DNA of 64,000 nucleotides from Burkholderiaceae bacterium 26 (GCA_000955795.1 JYOB01000004.1:1-64000), one strand, 5' to 3'. Positions 8,567 through 16,911 are shown, counted from the stretch's first letter. Translations and numbers: made by a program. The notes: generated by a model from the letters alone, not told the origin.

Positions 8567-9148
8567 TCATTTCACAAGCGACAGCCGCAAGACTTCCCCA
8601 ATGTGCCGCCGATACGCGGCAGCAGTCCAGCCGCTTTTGACCACCAGATCATCCCAAGTCGCAGATGAGGTGAGCGACCAAATCAGATCCGCAGCGGCAG
8701 AAACCGAAATCCCATCACGGAGTTTGCCGTCTGCTTTGATACGGGCGGCGACAACACGGCAGCCTTCCAGGCGATCGCTTTGCCGGTCTTGCCATGCCTG
8801 CTCTGCATCGGGATCTTGCCGTCGCAGAAGCTCAAAGGCGTCTGCAAGCGGCTTGTACGCGGGGCACAGACGAGCCTGTCGGTCCACAAGGGCCAGCAGT
8901 GCTGCAACGCCGTTTTCAGCCGCCCTGATGCGCGCCTGCTCTTGAACAATCCCCCGCTTTCCGTCCACATATCGAAGCAGCGCGACGAATAGATCCGCCT
9001 TGTTCTCAAAGATCAGATACAGCGCTTGGCGCGACAGGTCTGCCTGCTTGGCAATCTGGCTCATCGTGATGCCGGTAGCGCCGCCCTCGATGAGCGCCAA
9101 TGTGGCTTGCAGGATCCGGGCGCGCGTCGTTGGCTCTGAACTTGACAC
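8567..9148 (-). CDS. TetR-family repressor
   Basis: 193 residues. N-terminal helix-turn-helix at about 10-55 (ARILQATLALIEGGATGITMS in two parts, then QIAKQADLSRQALYLIFENK). The C-terminal ligand domain is divergent. It is transcribed away from a small gene at 9224, and a long perfect inverted repeat covers its start region, so autorepression plus control of the small gene is likely. Confidence 0.88.
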   Translation of the reverse strand: MSSSEPTTRARILQATLALIEGGATGITMSQIAKQADLSRQALYLIFENKADLFVALLRYVDGKRGIVQEQARIRAAENGVAALLALVDRQARLCPAYKPLADAFELLRRQDPDAEQAWQDRQSDRLEGCRVVAARIKADGKLRDGISVSAAADLIWSLTSSATWDDLVVKSGWTAAAYRRHIGEVLRLSLVK

Positions 9149-9178
9149 TGTGTAAACTCCAACTTAGTTTACACAGTG
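9146..9178. promoter_or_regulatory. TetR operator, 13-bp inverted repeat
   Basis: CACTGTGTAAACT, a 7-base spacer, then AGTTTACACAGTG: a perfect inverted repeat with 13-base arms placed between the TetR gene and the divergent small gene. It overlaps the TetR start codon. Confidence 0.75.
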
Positions 9179-9223
9179 TAAAGCGGCCTTCTCCTTTTGA
9201 GAATGGCCCAACTGGAGAACACC

Positions 9224-9457
9224 ATGCAAGTACACATATTCCGAGGCCAAGGTCGCGTATTCGGGTTCACGCTGGATGAGCGCGGCACAAACCTCCCCGA
9301 GCGGCACGGCCCGTGGAGCCCGTTCAAGGTGCTCGACATGCACCCGGACGAGCCGCACCGCGGCGTCGATGTGAACTCGTGCTTAGACGATATCGAGCAG
9401 TACGGATTCCACCTCACCGACGCGCACGAGCGAATTACGCACTTGAATTTGGCATAG
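9224..9457 (+). CDS. Small hypothetical protein under TetR control
   Basis: 77 residues (MQVHIFRGQGRVFGFT...). The ATG at 9224 is preceded by GGAG; an upstream TTG start would read through without a ribosome site. Compact, no membrane segment, contains NLPERHGPWSPFKVL. Its promoter must overlap the 13-bp TetR operator. I do not know the family. Confidence 0.6.
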   Translation: MQVHIFRGQGRVFGFTLDERGTNLPERHGPWSPFKVLDMHPDEPHRGVDVNSCLDDIEQYGFHLTDAHERITHLNLA

Positions 9458-9563
9458 CAGCGATGCTTCTTGGCCGGACTGCGCCGGCCCGTCTGTTTGC
9501 GCGTAACGGCAGCCCGCCGGAGGTTTAGGGGCTGAGCGTGTCGTCGGACTCGATCCGACGGGC

Positions 9564-9890
9564 TCAAAGAGCCGACCGCTCGACGACGACCTCGCTGACT
9601 TGAACTACAGGCACGATGTCGGTGTAGTTGGCGATGTCGCCCAGAATCTCGGCGCGGTGCGGTTGGATGGCGGCCTCGTATCCCTCGACCGAATCACAGA
9701 TGAACGCACACATCGCCACAAAGGCGGGTGGTTCACCGGGCACCCTGCCCGTCAAGCCTTTGTCGATAGTGTAGTAGGCGCAGGCGCTGCCGAGCCTGGC
9801 CTTCACCATCGGCATGTGCCTGTCACGGTAGTAGGTGTGGTCGAAGCGCGCGCCTTCGGAGTGCGGGTACATCACGGTGACCTTGATCAT
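9564..9890 (-). CDS. EthD-family protein
   Basis: About 108 residues, started at the ATG of MIKVTVMYPHSEG, preceded by GGAGA. The sequence FDHTYYRDRHMPMVKARLG is the signature of EthD/dimeric alpha-beta barrel proteins (Tyr, His and charged residues lining a cleft). Members support ether or aromatic degradation or polyketide cyclisation; here no partner enzyme is adjacent, so the role is open. Confidence 0.75.
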   Translation of the reverse strand: MIKVTVMYPHSEGARFDHTYYRDRHMPMVKARLGSACAYYTIDKGLTGRVPGEPPAFVAMCAFICDSVEGYEAAIQPHRAEILGDIANYTDIVPVVQVSEVVVERSAL

Positions 9891-10310
9891 GCGGTTCTCC
9901 TTGCCATCGATGGCGTATTTGCCCTGCGATTCTTGTACAGCCAACGATCATAGCGGCTTGCGGCTGCCCGAGCACGAGGCTTCTGTTCCGGCCAAGTCAG
10001 GCCGACTGCTACACCGGCATGCTCATCGTCCTGCAGGCCGACGACGCCAAAGACCGGTCGTGATTTCCGCTGGCAGCCATCGGCACAAGCGCGCCCGCAC
10101 CCTGACTGATTTTGCGCTAGCGTCGGCGCAGATTTCGGATTTGATTGAGGTGGGGGTGTAGGGGTGGGCGGGCTCGCATCGTTGGCCGGTTGACGGCGGC
10201 GTTGGCCCTTGGGGCTGGCCGTTACTGGCCGATAGCAGTCGATGATGGCCCGCCTACGACTGTCCACTTCCGACACATTCCAGCCATTCATCACATCCCA
10301 AAGCGGCCGT
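9891..10310. other. Gene-free stretch
   Basis: About 420 bases between the EthD gene and the CMD gene. Frames in it have Arg/Pro/Ser-rich compositions typical of shadow translation, and none has a convincing ribosome site. I see no RNA gene or repeat here. Confidence 0.5.
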
Positions 10311-10703
10311 TCAAGAATTTTCGACTGGCACCGCAAGCAAATCCCTGCAACTGACCAAAGCGTTGCGAACTGACGCTCCCCCTGCGTAGAAAATCAACTG
10401 CAGGATCGCCTCGATAACTTGTTCGCGGCTTGCTCCGATGGTTAAGGCCGCATGCACATGAGCGCGCAGTTGCGTAACAGCATGCCCCAATGTCACACAC
10501 GAGGCGATCATAACGAGCTCGCGCGTTATGAGATCAAGCCCCGGGCGCGACTCGACACCACCTAATGCCCACTCGATAGTCATATCGACGAAGTCGGGAC
10601 ACAGGCCAGCCATATCGGCGATCAATGCCTGGGCGCTGCCGCTCCCGTGTAACTGATCCAATAACGACAAACCACGTTCGCGCAATTCCGGTTGCGACTG
10701 CAT
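10311..10703 (-). CDS. Carboxymuconolactone-decarboxylase-family protein
   Basis: 130 residues matching the CMD/AhpD-type all-helical fold: RELVMIASCVTLGHAVTQL, then the helix IGASREQVIEAILQLIFYAGG and VRNALVSCRDLL. A CxxC redox motif is not present, so it is closer to gamma-carboxymuconolactone decarboxylases than to AhpD. Downstream of the tautomerase gene at 10798 on the same strand, probably one transcript controlled by the divergent LysR. Confidence 0.8.
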   Translation of the reverse strand: MQSQPELRERGLSLLDQLHGSGSAQALIADMAGLCPDFVDMTIEWALGGVESRPGLDLITRELVMIASCVTLGHAVTQLRAHVHAALTIGASREQVIEAILQLIFYAGGASVRNALVSCRDLLAVPVENS

Positions 10704-10797
10704 ACTGAACTTCCTCCTGGGATCTGCGATTCGTTTGCACGGTATAGGCTTCGCGCCCGAATCAATGGGCAGCCTCAGCTTGACCGCCCGCCATCAC

Positions 10798-10983
10798 CTA
10801 CATTTCCGAGACGAGCTTGCCCGCCTTGGCCCACTGCTCGCGCGGGACCTCGTAGATCACAACATCCACGCTCTCGGGCGGGCACTTCAGTACCTCAACG
10901 GCTACTTGGGTGACCTCTCGGACGAAGTCACGCTTCTGTTCCGGCGTTCGGCCGGGATGCATCTCTAATCGCAGAATTGGCAT
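10798..10983 (-). CDS. 4-oxalocrotonate-tautomerase-family enzyme
   Basis: 61 residues, the normal length for 4-OT. Pro2 becomes the N-terminal catalytic Pro1 after Met removal (MPILRLEM), and the helix RTPEQKRDFVREVTQ and strand VDVVIYEVP fit the family. It is first in a two-gene unit with the CMD protein, pairing tautomerisation with decarboxylation or hydroperoxide-type chemistry; the substrate is unknown. Confidence 0.88.
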   Translation of the reverse strand: MPILRLEMHPGRTPEQKRDFVREVTQVAVEVLKCPPESVDVVIYEVPREQWAKAGKLVSEM

Positions 10984-11058
10984 GGTTCGATACTCCTAGT
11001 AGGCCCGGCTCATTGCCGAACGTGAAGGCAGTCTCCCATAGCTCATTGCCGCGATAAA

Positions 11059-11075
11059 CATGCGAATATTGCATG
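11059..11075. promoter_or_regulatory. LysR-type box (T-N11-A)
   Basis: CATGCGAATATTGCATG is a near-perfect inverted repeat containing T-N11-A, located between the divergent tautomerase and LysR genes and about 25 bases before the LysR start. Confidence 0.6.
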
Positions 11076-11098
11076 TACTCCAAACCACAGGGTTGGCA

Positions 11099-11998
11099 AT
11101 GTTGGACAAACTGGCAGGCATGGAAACCTTCGTCCGCGTCGTCGAGGGAGGGAGTTTCTCGGCGGCGGCGCAAGCGATGGGCGTATCTGCGACGATGGTG
11201 GCCAAGCAGGTTCGTGCGATCGAAGAGCGACTCGGCGCCCGGCTGCTGCACCGAACGACACGCCGTCACCAGCTCACCGAGGTGGGGCAGCTATACCTAG
11301 AACGCTGTCGCGCAGCACTGGCCGGGGTAGCACTTGCCGAGGCCAGCGCCTCCGAGCTGCAACAGGCGCCACGTGGCTCGTTACGCGTTGTCGCGCCGGT
11401 AGGTTTTGGTAGCCGCACGCTCGCTCCAGCACTGGCGGAATGGCTAGCTTTTAATCCTGAGGTGTCCGTTGACCTCACTCTGGACGATCGTCCAGAAGAG
11501 TGCGTTGCCAAGGGCCACGAGCTAGGCATCGTAATCGGTGATGTACGTGACACGACGCTTGTAGCACGAGCGCTCCGCCCCTACCGGCGCATCCTCGCAG
11601 CGGCACCGGGTTATCTCGCTGTACACGGCACGCCCACGCATCCGGTCGAACTCGCCCAACATTCGTGCCTGGGCCTCCAATATTGGAAGCATCACGACCG
11701 CTGGCACTTGGTCGGACCGAAAGGTGAAGTCTATGTAGTGCCGGTCGCTGGTCGATTTACCGCTAACGAAGGGGGCGCGCTAAGACGGGCCGCAGTGGCG
11801 GGTGCTGGTATCGTGCTGCAGCCGGAGGACGCACTGATCAATGACCTCACCAGCGGGCGTCTCGTACAGGTACTGCCAGCATGGTCATATAGGCCCACCC
11901 CGGTACACCTTGTCTATACGCCAGACCCTCGACCAACGGCCAAACTGCGCAGCGCAATCGATTTCATTGTTGCGCGCTTCGGCGTCGGTTCCCCGTGA
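11099..11998 (+). CDS. LysR-family transcription regulator
   Basis: 299 residues from the ATG of MLDKLAGMETFVRVVE, which aligns with the normal LysR N-terminus; an upstream start at 11060 would run through the operator. Helix-turn-helix at about 15-60 (FSAAAQAMGVSATMVAKQ, LLHRTTRRHQLTEVG), effector domain from about 85. Divergent from the tautomerase-CMD pair, its likely target. Confidence 0.88.
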   Translation: MLDKLAGMETFVRVVEGGSFSAAAQAMGVSATMVAKQVRAIEERLGARLLHRTTRRHQLTEVGQLYLERCRAALAGVALAEASASELQQAPRGSLRVVAPVGFGSRTLAPALAEWLAFNPEVSVDLTLDDRPEECVAKGHELGIVIGDVRDTTLVARALRPYRRILAAAPGYLAVHGTPTHPVELAQHSCLGLQYWKHHDRWHLVGPKGEVYVVPVAGRFTANEGGALRRAAVAGAGIVLQPEDALINDLTSGRLVQVLPAWSYRPTPVHLVYTPDPRPTAKLRSAIDFIVARFGVGSP

Positions 11999-12020
11999 GT
12001 GGCCGCTCCTGGCTGCGGAT

Positions 12021-12107
12021 TCAACCGGTCGATGCAACGTATTGATGGAATCGCTCCGCTGGCGTGTCGAAGTTTAGAGTCTTGCGCGGACGTTGCCGAA
12101 AAACGAG
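12021..12107 (-). mobile_element. IS30-family transposase remnant (C-terminal end)
   Basis: On the minus strand the frame reads RPRKTLNFDTPAERFHQYVAS followed by TG and a stop at 12021-12023, the conserved end of IS30-type transposases. The rest of the gene and clear terminal repeats are absent, so this is a decayed fragment, next to the dam methylase copy. Confidence 0.65.
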
Positions 12108-12232
12108 AGTCAAATCTGGCGTGCCATATACCGATAGCGGCCCCGCTTATCAACCGGCAGAACCTTGGACAGCATCGCCTCACAGCTGGCCCCTACGGTA
12201 AGAGCGGGACCCAAATTACAGCCGGCCGCAAC

Positions 12233-13018
12233 TCAAAACAACCCCGCCGGCTCCACAGCCCTGTCCCAGCTGTAAATAATCACCTCCCGCCGCGCCACCC
12301 CCTGCCCTCCACCCACGGTGTAATTGATCTCCACCGCCTCCATCTCGAACCCCGCAAAACACCTGCGGATATCCGGATGGTCATTCAGGCTCACGATGGC
12401 CTTGCCTTTCATGCCGCGCATGAGCTGCGCCATTCGCTCGTACTCACTGAACGGAAAATCGACGCCATACCCCTCAGTCTCCCAATACGGCGGGTCGAGG
12501 TAGAACAGCGTGTGCGGGCGGTCGTAGCGCTCGATGCAGTCGGCCCAGTTCAGGTTCTCGATGTACGTGCCGGCCAGGCGCAGGTGTGCGGCGCTCAATG
12601 ACTCCTCGATGCGCAGCAGGTTTGGCGCCGGCGCCGTCGTGGCGGTGCCGAAGGTCTGCCCTTCCAGCTTGGCGCCGAAGCACGTGTGCTGCAGGTAGTA
12701 GAAGCGCGCGGCGCGCTGGATGTCTGTGAGCGTGTGCGGCGGCGTGTCTTGCAGGATGCGGAACATGTCGCGGCTGGTCAGCAGCCACTTGAAGTGCCGC
12801 ACGAACTCTTCAAGGTGATGCTGCACAACGCGGTACAGGTTCACCAGATCGCCGTTGATGTCGTTGATGACCTCGACGTTGGCAGCGGGCCGCAGGAAGT
12901 ACAGCGCGGCGCCGCCGGCAAAAACTTCGACGTAGCACTTGTGGGCGGGAAAGCGGGAAAGCAGGAGATCCGCGAGGCGGCGCTTGCCGCCGATCCACGG
13001 AATGATCGGTGTTGCCAT
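12233..13018 (-). CDS. Phage-type DNA adenine methyltransferase (Dam/D12 class)
   Basis: 261 residues. SAM-binding motif IIPWIGGKRRL at the N-terminus, conserved EVFAGGAALYF (about 30-40), NDINGDLVNLYR, and the catalytic DPPYWETEGYG near residue 170. This is the D12 class of N6-adenine methylases, common in prophages as orphan enzymes. The ATG at 13018 is preferred to a TTG three codons upstream. A truncated near-copy lies at 6914-7412. No restriction partner is visible. Target sequence unknown, GATC possible. Confidence 0.85.
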   Translation of the reverse strand: MATPIIPWIGGKRRLADLLLSRFPAHKCYVEVFAGGAALYFLRPAANVEVINDINGDLVNLYRVVQHHLEEFVRHFKWLLTSRDMFRILQDTPPHTLTDIQRAARFYYLQHTCFGAKLEGQTFGTATTAPAPNLLRIEESLSAAHLRLAGTYIENLNWADCIERYDRPHTLFYLDPPYWETEGYGVDFPFSEYERMAQLMRGMKGKAIVSLNDHPDIRRCFAGFEMEAVEINYTVGGGQGVARREVIIYSWDRAVEPAGLF

Positions 13019-13043
13019 TGGTATCAATTGAGCCTAAGTGCTT

Positions 13044-13300
13044 TGCTAGAATCGCCGCGCCTCCTAGGAAGGTAGGCGGGCCTTGGCTTGGCTCACTGAC
13101 TACTGCAGTGGGTCCGGCGGCCATGATGGTGTGCTGCACCATCGCGGTCGCCCGTCTTTACGGCTGGATGTAGATGCCAGCCGGTTCAAGCGTGCGCGGG
13201 CTGTTTGCTGCGCACGTTTGGCTTTTCTCTGGGCGTCCGACGAGGCCTCGGGCCGGCGCCCAACGTCGGACACAAAAAAACCCGCCGAAGCGGGTTGCCG
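13044..13300. other. Chain of hairpins; possible phage Ash-like leader or structured RNA
   Basis: Five perfect inverted repeats follow one another: 13094-13110 (CACTG), 13125-13143 (GATGGTG), 13161-13183 (CGGCTGG), 13191-13216 (CGTGCGC), 13235-13271 (GTCCGACG), then the 13273-13296 terminator-like stem. On the plus strand an extended -10 (TG-C-TAGAAT, 13044-13052) precedes them. On the minus strand a frame from about 13300 begins GFFVSDVGRR and resembles the Ash/Icd-like phage leader proteins that often overlap such a terminator-like stem; it would end near 13103, upstream of dam. I cannot choose between the two readings. Confidence 0.35.
13273..13296 (-). terminator. Rho-independent-type terminator downstream of the TrmB gene
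   Basis: On the minus strand AACCCGC-TTCG-GCGGGTT is followed directly by a run of T residues. It lies about 120 bases after the stop of the TrmB-family gene. Confidence 0.65.
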
Positions 13301-13329
13301 CCCGGCGACAGCGGCGCCTGTCGACCCTT
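13296..13329 (+). repeat. 34-base repeat, left copy
   Basis: Begins TTGCCGCCCGGCGACA and ends GCGCCTGTCGACCCT. A second copy with about four differences lies in the same direction at 16173-16206. The pair brackets the TrmB, RidA and MFS genes. Confidence 0.5.
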
Positions 13330-13416
13330 CAGAGCTATTCGCTACGTCAACTTGACCGTCTTCAATGAAAACTACAGCGGCCGTTGCATCTGTTGCGAAG
13401 CAACAGTCGATCGCTA

Positions 13417-14229
13417 TTAGTTCGCGACGGGACGAAGCATTGCCTGCATGTCAGGCGTGGCCAGAAGTTTTCTATACGCGGCCGGCGTCATGCCATTGAT
13501 CATGAGACGCCCACTGATGTCGGCCTTGATGTACTCAACTGCAAGCAGAGCGATAACCGGGTTGGTGGTGAGGGTGGCTTGATCCGGCGTACGGTCACCG
13601 AACTCTGCCACTGCAGCATCGTTGTCGTCGGCAACCATCACGGCCAGGCGTCGGCCGGAGAGTCTCAGCCTTGCACTGGCGCCGCATTCGGCCATGTCGT
13701 ACGTATGGGGACCATTCAGGGCTTTAGCACCGTAGATGGCGACATGGGTGTCAATCCCTCGTGCGGCTGCCGCTTCAAGCAGCGGCCCCAGTTCGTCGAG
13801 TTCTTCATCCCAAATGCCCGCGAAGATACTGGCTTTCGCATTCGCGATGGTGCGTGCAAACGCCTGAACGATGGGCTCCCTGCCACTCAGCGACCAAACC
13901 AGACCGGGTTCCTGCTGCACCGGCAGGCGATCAAGCGCCGCCGCCGCCGAGTCGAGATCGGCATTGAAGCGCGTACGCAATTCATCCAGCAGCGCTGCGT
14001 GGGGCACGGCCGCATAGCGGACCGGCTCAGACCGATTGACCAGCACCGCCCCCCTTGCTTCAAGACGGGTCAGGGTCTCATAGACCTTCGAGGGTGGCAT
14101 GGCGGCCCTCCGACCAACCTCGGCACCGGTAATCGGAGTCTGGCCGACGAGCGCCGTGTACGCCTGCGCTTCGTATTGGGTGAAACCCAAACGGGTTAGC
14201 GAGGCGATCAGCTCGGAGTCTGCGGTCAT
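13417..14229 (-). CDS. TrmB-family transcription regulator
   Basis: 270 residues. The N-terminal winged helix (LTRLGFTQYEAQAYTAL at 10-27, AEVGRRAAMPPSKVYETL near 36-54) is that of TrmB proteins, followed by a PLD-like regulator domain (SIFAGIWDEELDEL, then IDTHVAIYG). TrmB regulators are most frequent in archaea but occur in bacteria. Divergent from the RidA and MFS genes, with two inverted repeats between. Confidence 0.8.
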   Translation of the reverse strand: MTADSELIASLTRLGFTQYEAQAYTALVGQTPITGAEVGRRAAMPPSKVYETLTRLEARGAVLVNRSEPVRYAAVPHAALLDELRTRFNADLDSAAAALDRLPVQQEPGLVWSLSGREPIVQAFARTIANAKASIFAGIWDEELDELGPLLEAAAARGIDTHVAIYGAKALNGPHTYDMAECGASARLRLSGRRLAVMVADDNDAAVAEFGDRTPDQATLTTNPVIALLAVEYIKADISGRLMINGMTPAAYRKLLATPDMQAMLRPVAN

Positions 14230-14280
14230 GCGTTGATCTTTCCTGTTGGCTATCTGAATAACGACCGTGGCACTTGATTA

Positions 14281-14327
14281 ACTACCTTAGTAGTATACAA
14301 TCGCTAACAACTACTACCCAAGTAGTT
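14281..14327. promoter_or_regulatory. Paired operators for the TrmB-family regulator
   Basis: Two inverted repeats of the same half site: ACTAC-CTTA-GTAGT at 14281-14294 and AACTACT-ACCCA-AGTAGTT at 14309-14327. They sit in the divergent gap, the second 36 bases before the RidA start. Confidence 0.65.
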
Positions 14328-14363
14328 AGTCGATCAAAAATCATTGAGAGAGGAGAGTTCAGC

Positions 14364-14729
14364 ATGCGTCAGCTCATCAGTACGGGTTCCCCGTGGGAGC
14401 CCAAGGTCGGATATTCCCGGGCAGTCGTCGTGAACGACGCGATTTATATCTCGGGAACCGCAGGCAAAGGACCGGATGTGTATTCGCAGACGCGCGATGC
14501 GCTGGCAACCATCGAGAAAGTGCTCACCGACAGCGGCTTTTCCCTGTCTGATGTTGTCCAGAGTCGCCTGGTCGTCTCGGACTTCGAGCGTTGGGAAGAT
14601 GCAGCCCGCGCGCACGGTGAGGTCTACGGTGAAATCCGCCCAGCGTTCTCGCTCGTGCACGCCCTACCTTTCGTAGAGGACGCGATCCTCGTCGAAGTCG
14701 AAGCTGTCGCGGTCAGGACTAAGAAGTGA
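14364..14729 (+). CDS. RidA-family protein (enamine/imine deaminase type)
   Basis: 121 residues from the ATG of MRQLISTGSPWEPKVGYSRA, preceded by GAGAGGAGA; the open frame upstream runs through the operators. RidA-fold landmarks: VVNDAIYISGTAGK, an IEKVLTDSGFSLSDVVQSRL helix-strand and RPAFSLVHALPF near the end. The conserved Arg of classical RidA is placed differently, so it may belong to a Rid subfamily. Its stop overlaps the MFS start by 4 bases (GTGA), indicating translational coupling. Confidence 0.8.
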   Translation: MRQLISTGSPWEPKVGYSRAVVVNDAIYISGTAGKGPDVYSQTRDALATIEKVLTDSGFSLSDVVQSRLVVSDFERWEDAARAHGEVYGEIRPAFSLVHALPFVEDAILVEVEAVAVRTKK

Positions 14730-15928
14730 ACGCCGGTGACGGGAATGCCCGACTGTCGAGTACCGCAGTCACGGTACTCGCCATTGCCGCTGGCGGAGCC
14801 ATCGCGAACGACTACGCCATACAGCCAGCACTGTCCGATGTCGCACGCGACTTCAGCGTTCCCGTCACGCTCATCACTACGGTCGCGTCTTCAACGATGA
14901 TCGGCTACCTCCTGGGGCTGGTGCTACTGGTTCCCCTGGTCGATAGGGTCAGCCCACGGGCACTCATCCCCGGACAGATGGTGGCACTCGCGCTTGCTCT
15001 GGTTCTCGCCGCCACAGCACCAAGCCCGGCTGTGTTAATCGGCTGTTTCATCCTTGTTGGCGCAACCACGACAGTTGCGGCCCAATGCAGCGCTGTCGTC
15101 GGCAAACACGCAGGACACGGCAGGCGAGCACACAGCATGGGCACCATATCCGCTGGCATCTCAGCAGGCATCCTGCTCAGTCGGTTTATTGGGGGGCTTC
15201 TAACCCAGTGGTGCGGATGGCGGGGTGCGCTTCTCGTCTTTGCCGGTTTTGCGATTCTTGCCGCGCTTTGCTCCCGGTCCTTCTTACCCGCGGAACGACC
15301 ACAAGGGCATGGCAGATACCTCGCCACACTGCGTACGATTCCATTGCTGCTGCGCGAATCGGCACAACTCCGCCGACGTACCTGTGCCGGCATGCTCTGG
15401 TTTTTCGCCTTCAACCTGATCTGGGTCGGCCTTGCTATCCGACTGGCTGCGCCGCCCTACAGCCTGAGCGCGTCAGCTATCGGGCTCTACAGTCTTGCTG
15501 GCATCCTCGGACTCTTCGTCACCCGCATAGCCGGTCGCCTCGCCGACCGTTTCGGTAGCCGTGCAGTCACTCTCGTCGGACTGGCAGTAGCGGCGCTCTC
15601 GGCAATCTCACTCACTACGGCGCTCGGACACCCGGCCTGGTTGGCGACTGCGCTGGCTGTTTTCGATGCGGGATGCTTCGCTGCACAGGTGGCGAACCAA
15701 GCAAGCATCGTCGCCATCAACCCGGCACGCTCAGGCTCATTAAACGCCACGTACCTCACTCTCTATTACACGGCTGGCGCCATCGGCACGGCCATCGCGG
15801 GGGCAATCGTAGCCAATGTGGGTTGGAGTGCGATCACCCTCGTTGCGGCCACTGCGGCAGCGACCGCTGCGTCCATTAGCACCATCCCGTTGGAACCTCG
15901 CAGCCAATCACCCTGTAGCCATCTATAG
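14726..15928 (+). CDS. MFS transporter
   Basis: 400 residues with about 12 hydrophobic segments and the typical MFS loop pattern (GRLADRFGSRAVTL near 270). GTG start overlapping the RidA stop. Similar in layout to the arabinose or drug efflux MFS groups. Together with RidA and the divergent TrmB regulator it forms a compact export or detoxification unit; the ligand is unknown. Confidence 0.85.
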   Translation: MNAGDGNARLSSTAVTVLAIAAGGAIANDYAIQPALSDVARDFSVPVTLITTVASSTMIGYLLGLVLLVPLVDRVSPRALIPGQMVALALALVLAATAPSPAVLIGCFILVGATTTVAAQCSAVVGKHAGHGRRAHSMGTISAGISAGILLSRFIGGLLTQWCGWRGALLVFAGFAILAALCSRSFLPAERPQGHGRYLATLRTIPLLLRESAQLRRRTCAGMLWFFAFNLIWVGLAIRLAAPPYSLSASAIGLYSLAGILGLFVTRIAGRLADRFGSRAVTLVGLAVAALSAISLTTALGHPAWLATALAVFDAGCFAAQVANQASIVAINPARSGSLNATYLTLYYTAGAIGTAIAGAIVANVGWSAITLVAATAAATAASISTIPLEPRSQSPCSHL

Positions 15929-16290
15929 CGGAGACTTCGGCAACAACGTTACCGGTACGGCGGTCCCAATCACGCCCAAAGGGCTTGAGCATGCGGACGA
16001 TTCGAAGTCGACGCGTACCGGCGTGACCGTGTTGTACTTGCTTCGAATTTCTCAGCATGGGTGTGCAGGTGCTGAGTCGCCGCATTAAGGCCGGCAGGAA
16101 ACCCGTAATCGGCCGCACTCGGCTTGTAAACAGGCGCTTGCGGGGTTACAGCGAACGCCTCTTCCTGGCCGATTGCCGCCCGACGACAAGAGCGCCTGTC
16201 GACCCTAAACAGTCCTTCAGATTGACCAAGAACGGCCGCTCAGACATCCCCAAATGCAGTGAAGGTTCCGCGCGAACACTGGAGCATGAA
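15929..16290. other. Gene-free stretch with repeat copy
   Basis: About 360 bases between the MFS and GNAT genes. It holds the right copy of the 34-base repeat at 16173-16206. Frames here lack ribosome sites and plausible composition; I see nothing else. Confidence 0.5.
16173..16206 (+). repeat. 34-base repeat, right copy
   Basis: Begins TTGCCGCCCGACGACA and ends GCGCCTGTCGACCCT; same orientation as the copy at 13296-13329. Confidence 0.5.
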
Positions 16291-16782
16291 TCAATATGAG
16301 CGGCGATAGACCTCCACTTCACATCCATAGTGACAAGCCAGACCCTCGCGGCGGAACTGCAGTTTGCCTAAAACACGAATAGAAGCATTGTTGCCCGGCC
16401 AGACCACGGCAACACATTCCGGCAGTTCAAGTACAGACTGTGAGTATTTGACCATCGCTAGCCCGGCTTCAGTGGCATAGCCCTTCCCCCAAGCCGTGCG
16501 AACGAAGCGGTAGGCAAGCTGAATTCGCCCAGTGTCTTCGAGCGGTGTCAGACTGGTCCACCCAATCGCAACCCCGTCTCGCTCCACGCACCAGTGCCCC
16601 AAACCATCGGCGTTGGTGGCGCAAACTGCCGTCAAAAGCTCATCGCGGCGCCTCGGGGTCGCCTCTATAAGACCGGTTGTGTAACGCATCACCTCCGGAT
16701 CTGACTCCATGGTCAGGAACACGTCGATGTCTTGGATCGCAAGCCTACGAAGTGTCAGCCGATCGGTAGCCAGAGTCGTCAT
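16291..16782 (-). CDS. GNAT acetyltransferase (RimJ/RimL-like)
   Basis: 163 residues: TDRLTLRRLAIQDIDVFL at the N-terminus, IGWTSLTPLEDTGRIQLAYR and then the acetyl-CoA loop VRTAWGKGYATEAG (about 96-109), NNASIRVLGKLQF near the end. These are the landmarks of RimJ/RimL-type N-acetyltransferases, which acetylate proteins, amines or antibiotics. Stand-alone gene. Confidence 0.85.
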   Translation of the reverse strand: MTTLATDRLTLRRLAIQDIDVFLTMESDPEVMRYTTGLIEATPRRRDELLTAVCATNADGLGHWCVERDGVAIGWTSLTPLEDTGRIQLAYRFVRTAWGKGYATEAGLAMVKYSQSVLELPECVAVVWPGNNASIRVLGKLQFRREGLACHYGCEVEVYRRSY

Positions 16783-16911
16783 ATTTGCCGGGTGCGTGGA
16801 TGGCGAAGGAAAATTCGATTCCGGATTGTCGCCAGTTCATTCGCGACTGTCGAAGGCCTACTTCTGGAAGCGGTCAGCACTGAATTCAGCGACAGCTAAC
16901 GAAGGTTCTAC

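Noticed and set aside
9887-10336. 149-codon minus-strand frame
   Set aside because: Pro/Ser/Arg-rich, overlaps the ends of the EthD and CMD genes, no ribosome site.
15876-16118. 80-codon minus-strand frame after the MFS gene
   Set aside because: No ribosome site, no recognisable family; treated as non-coding.
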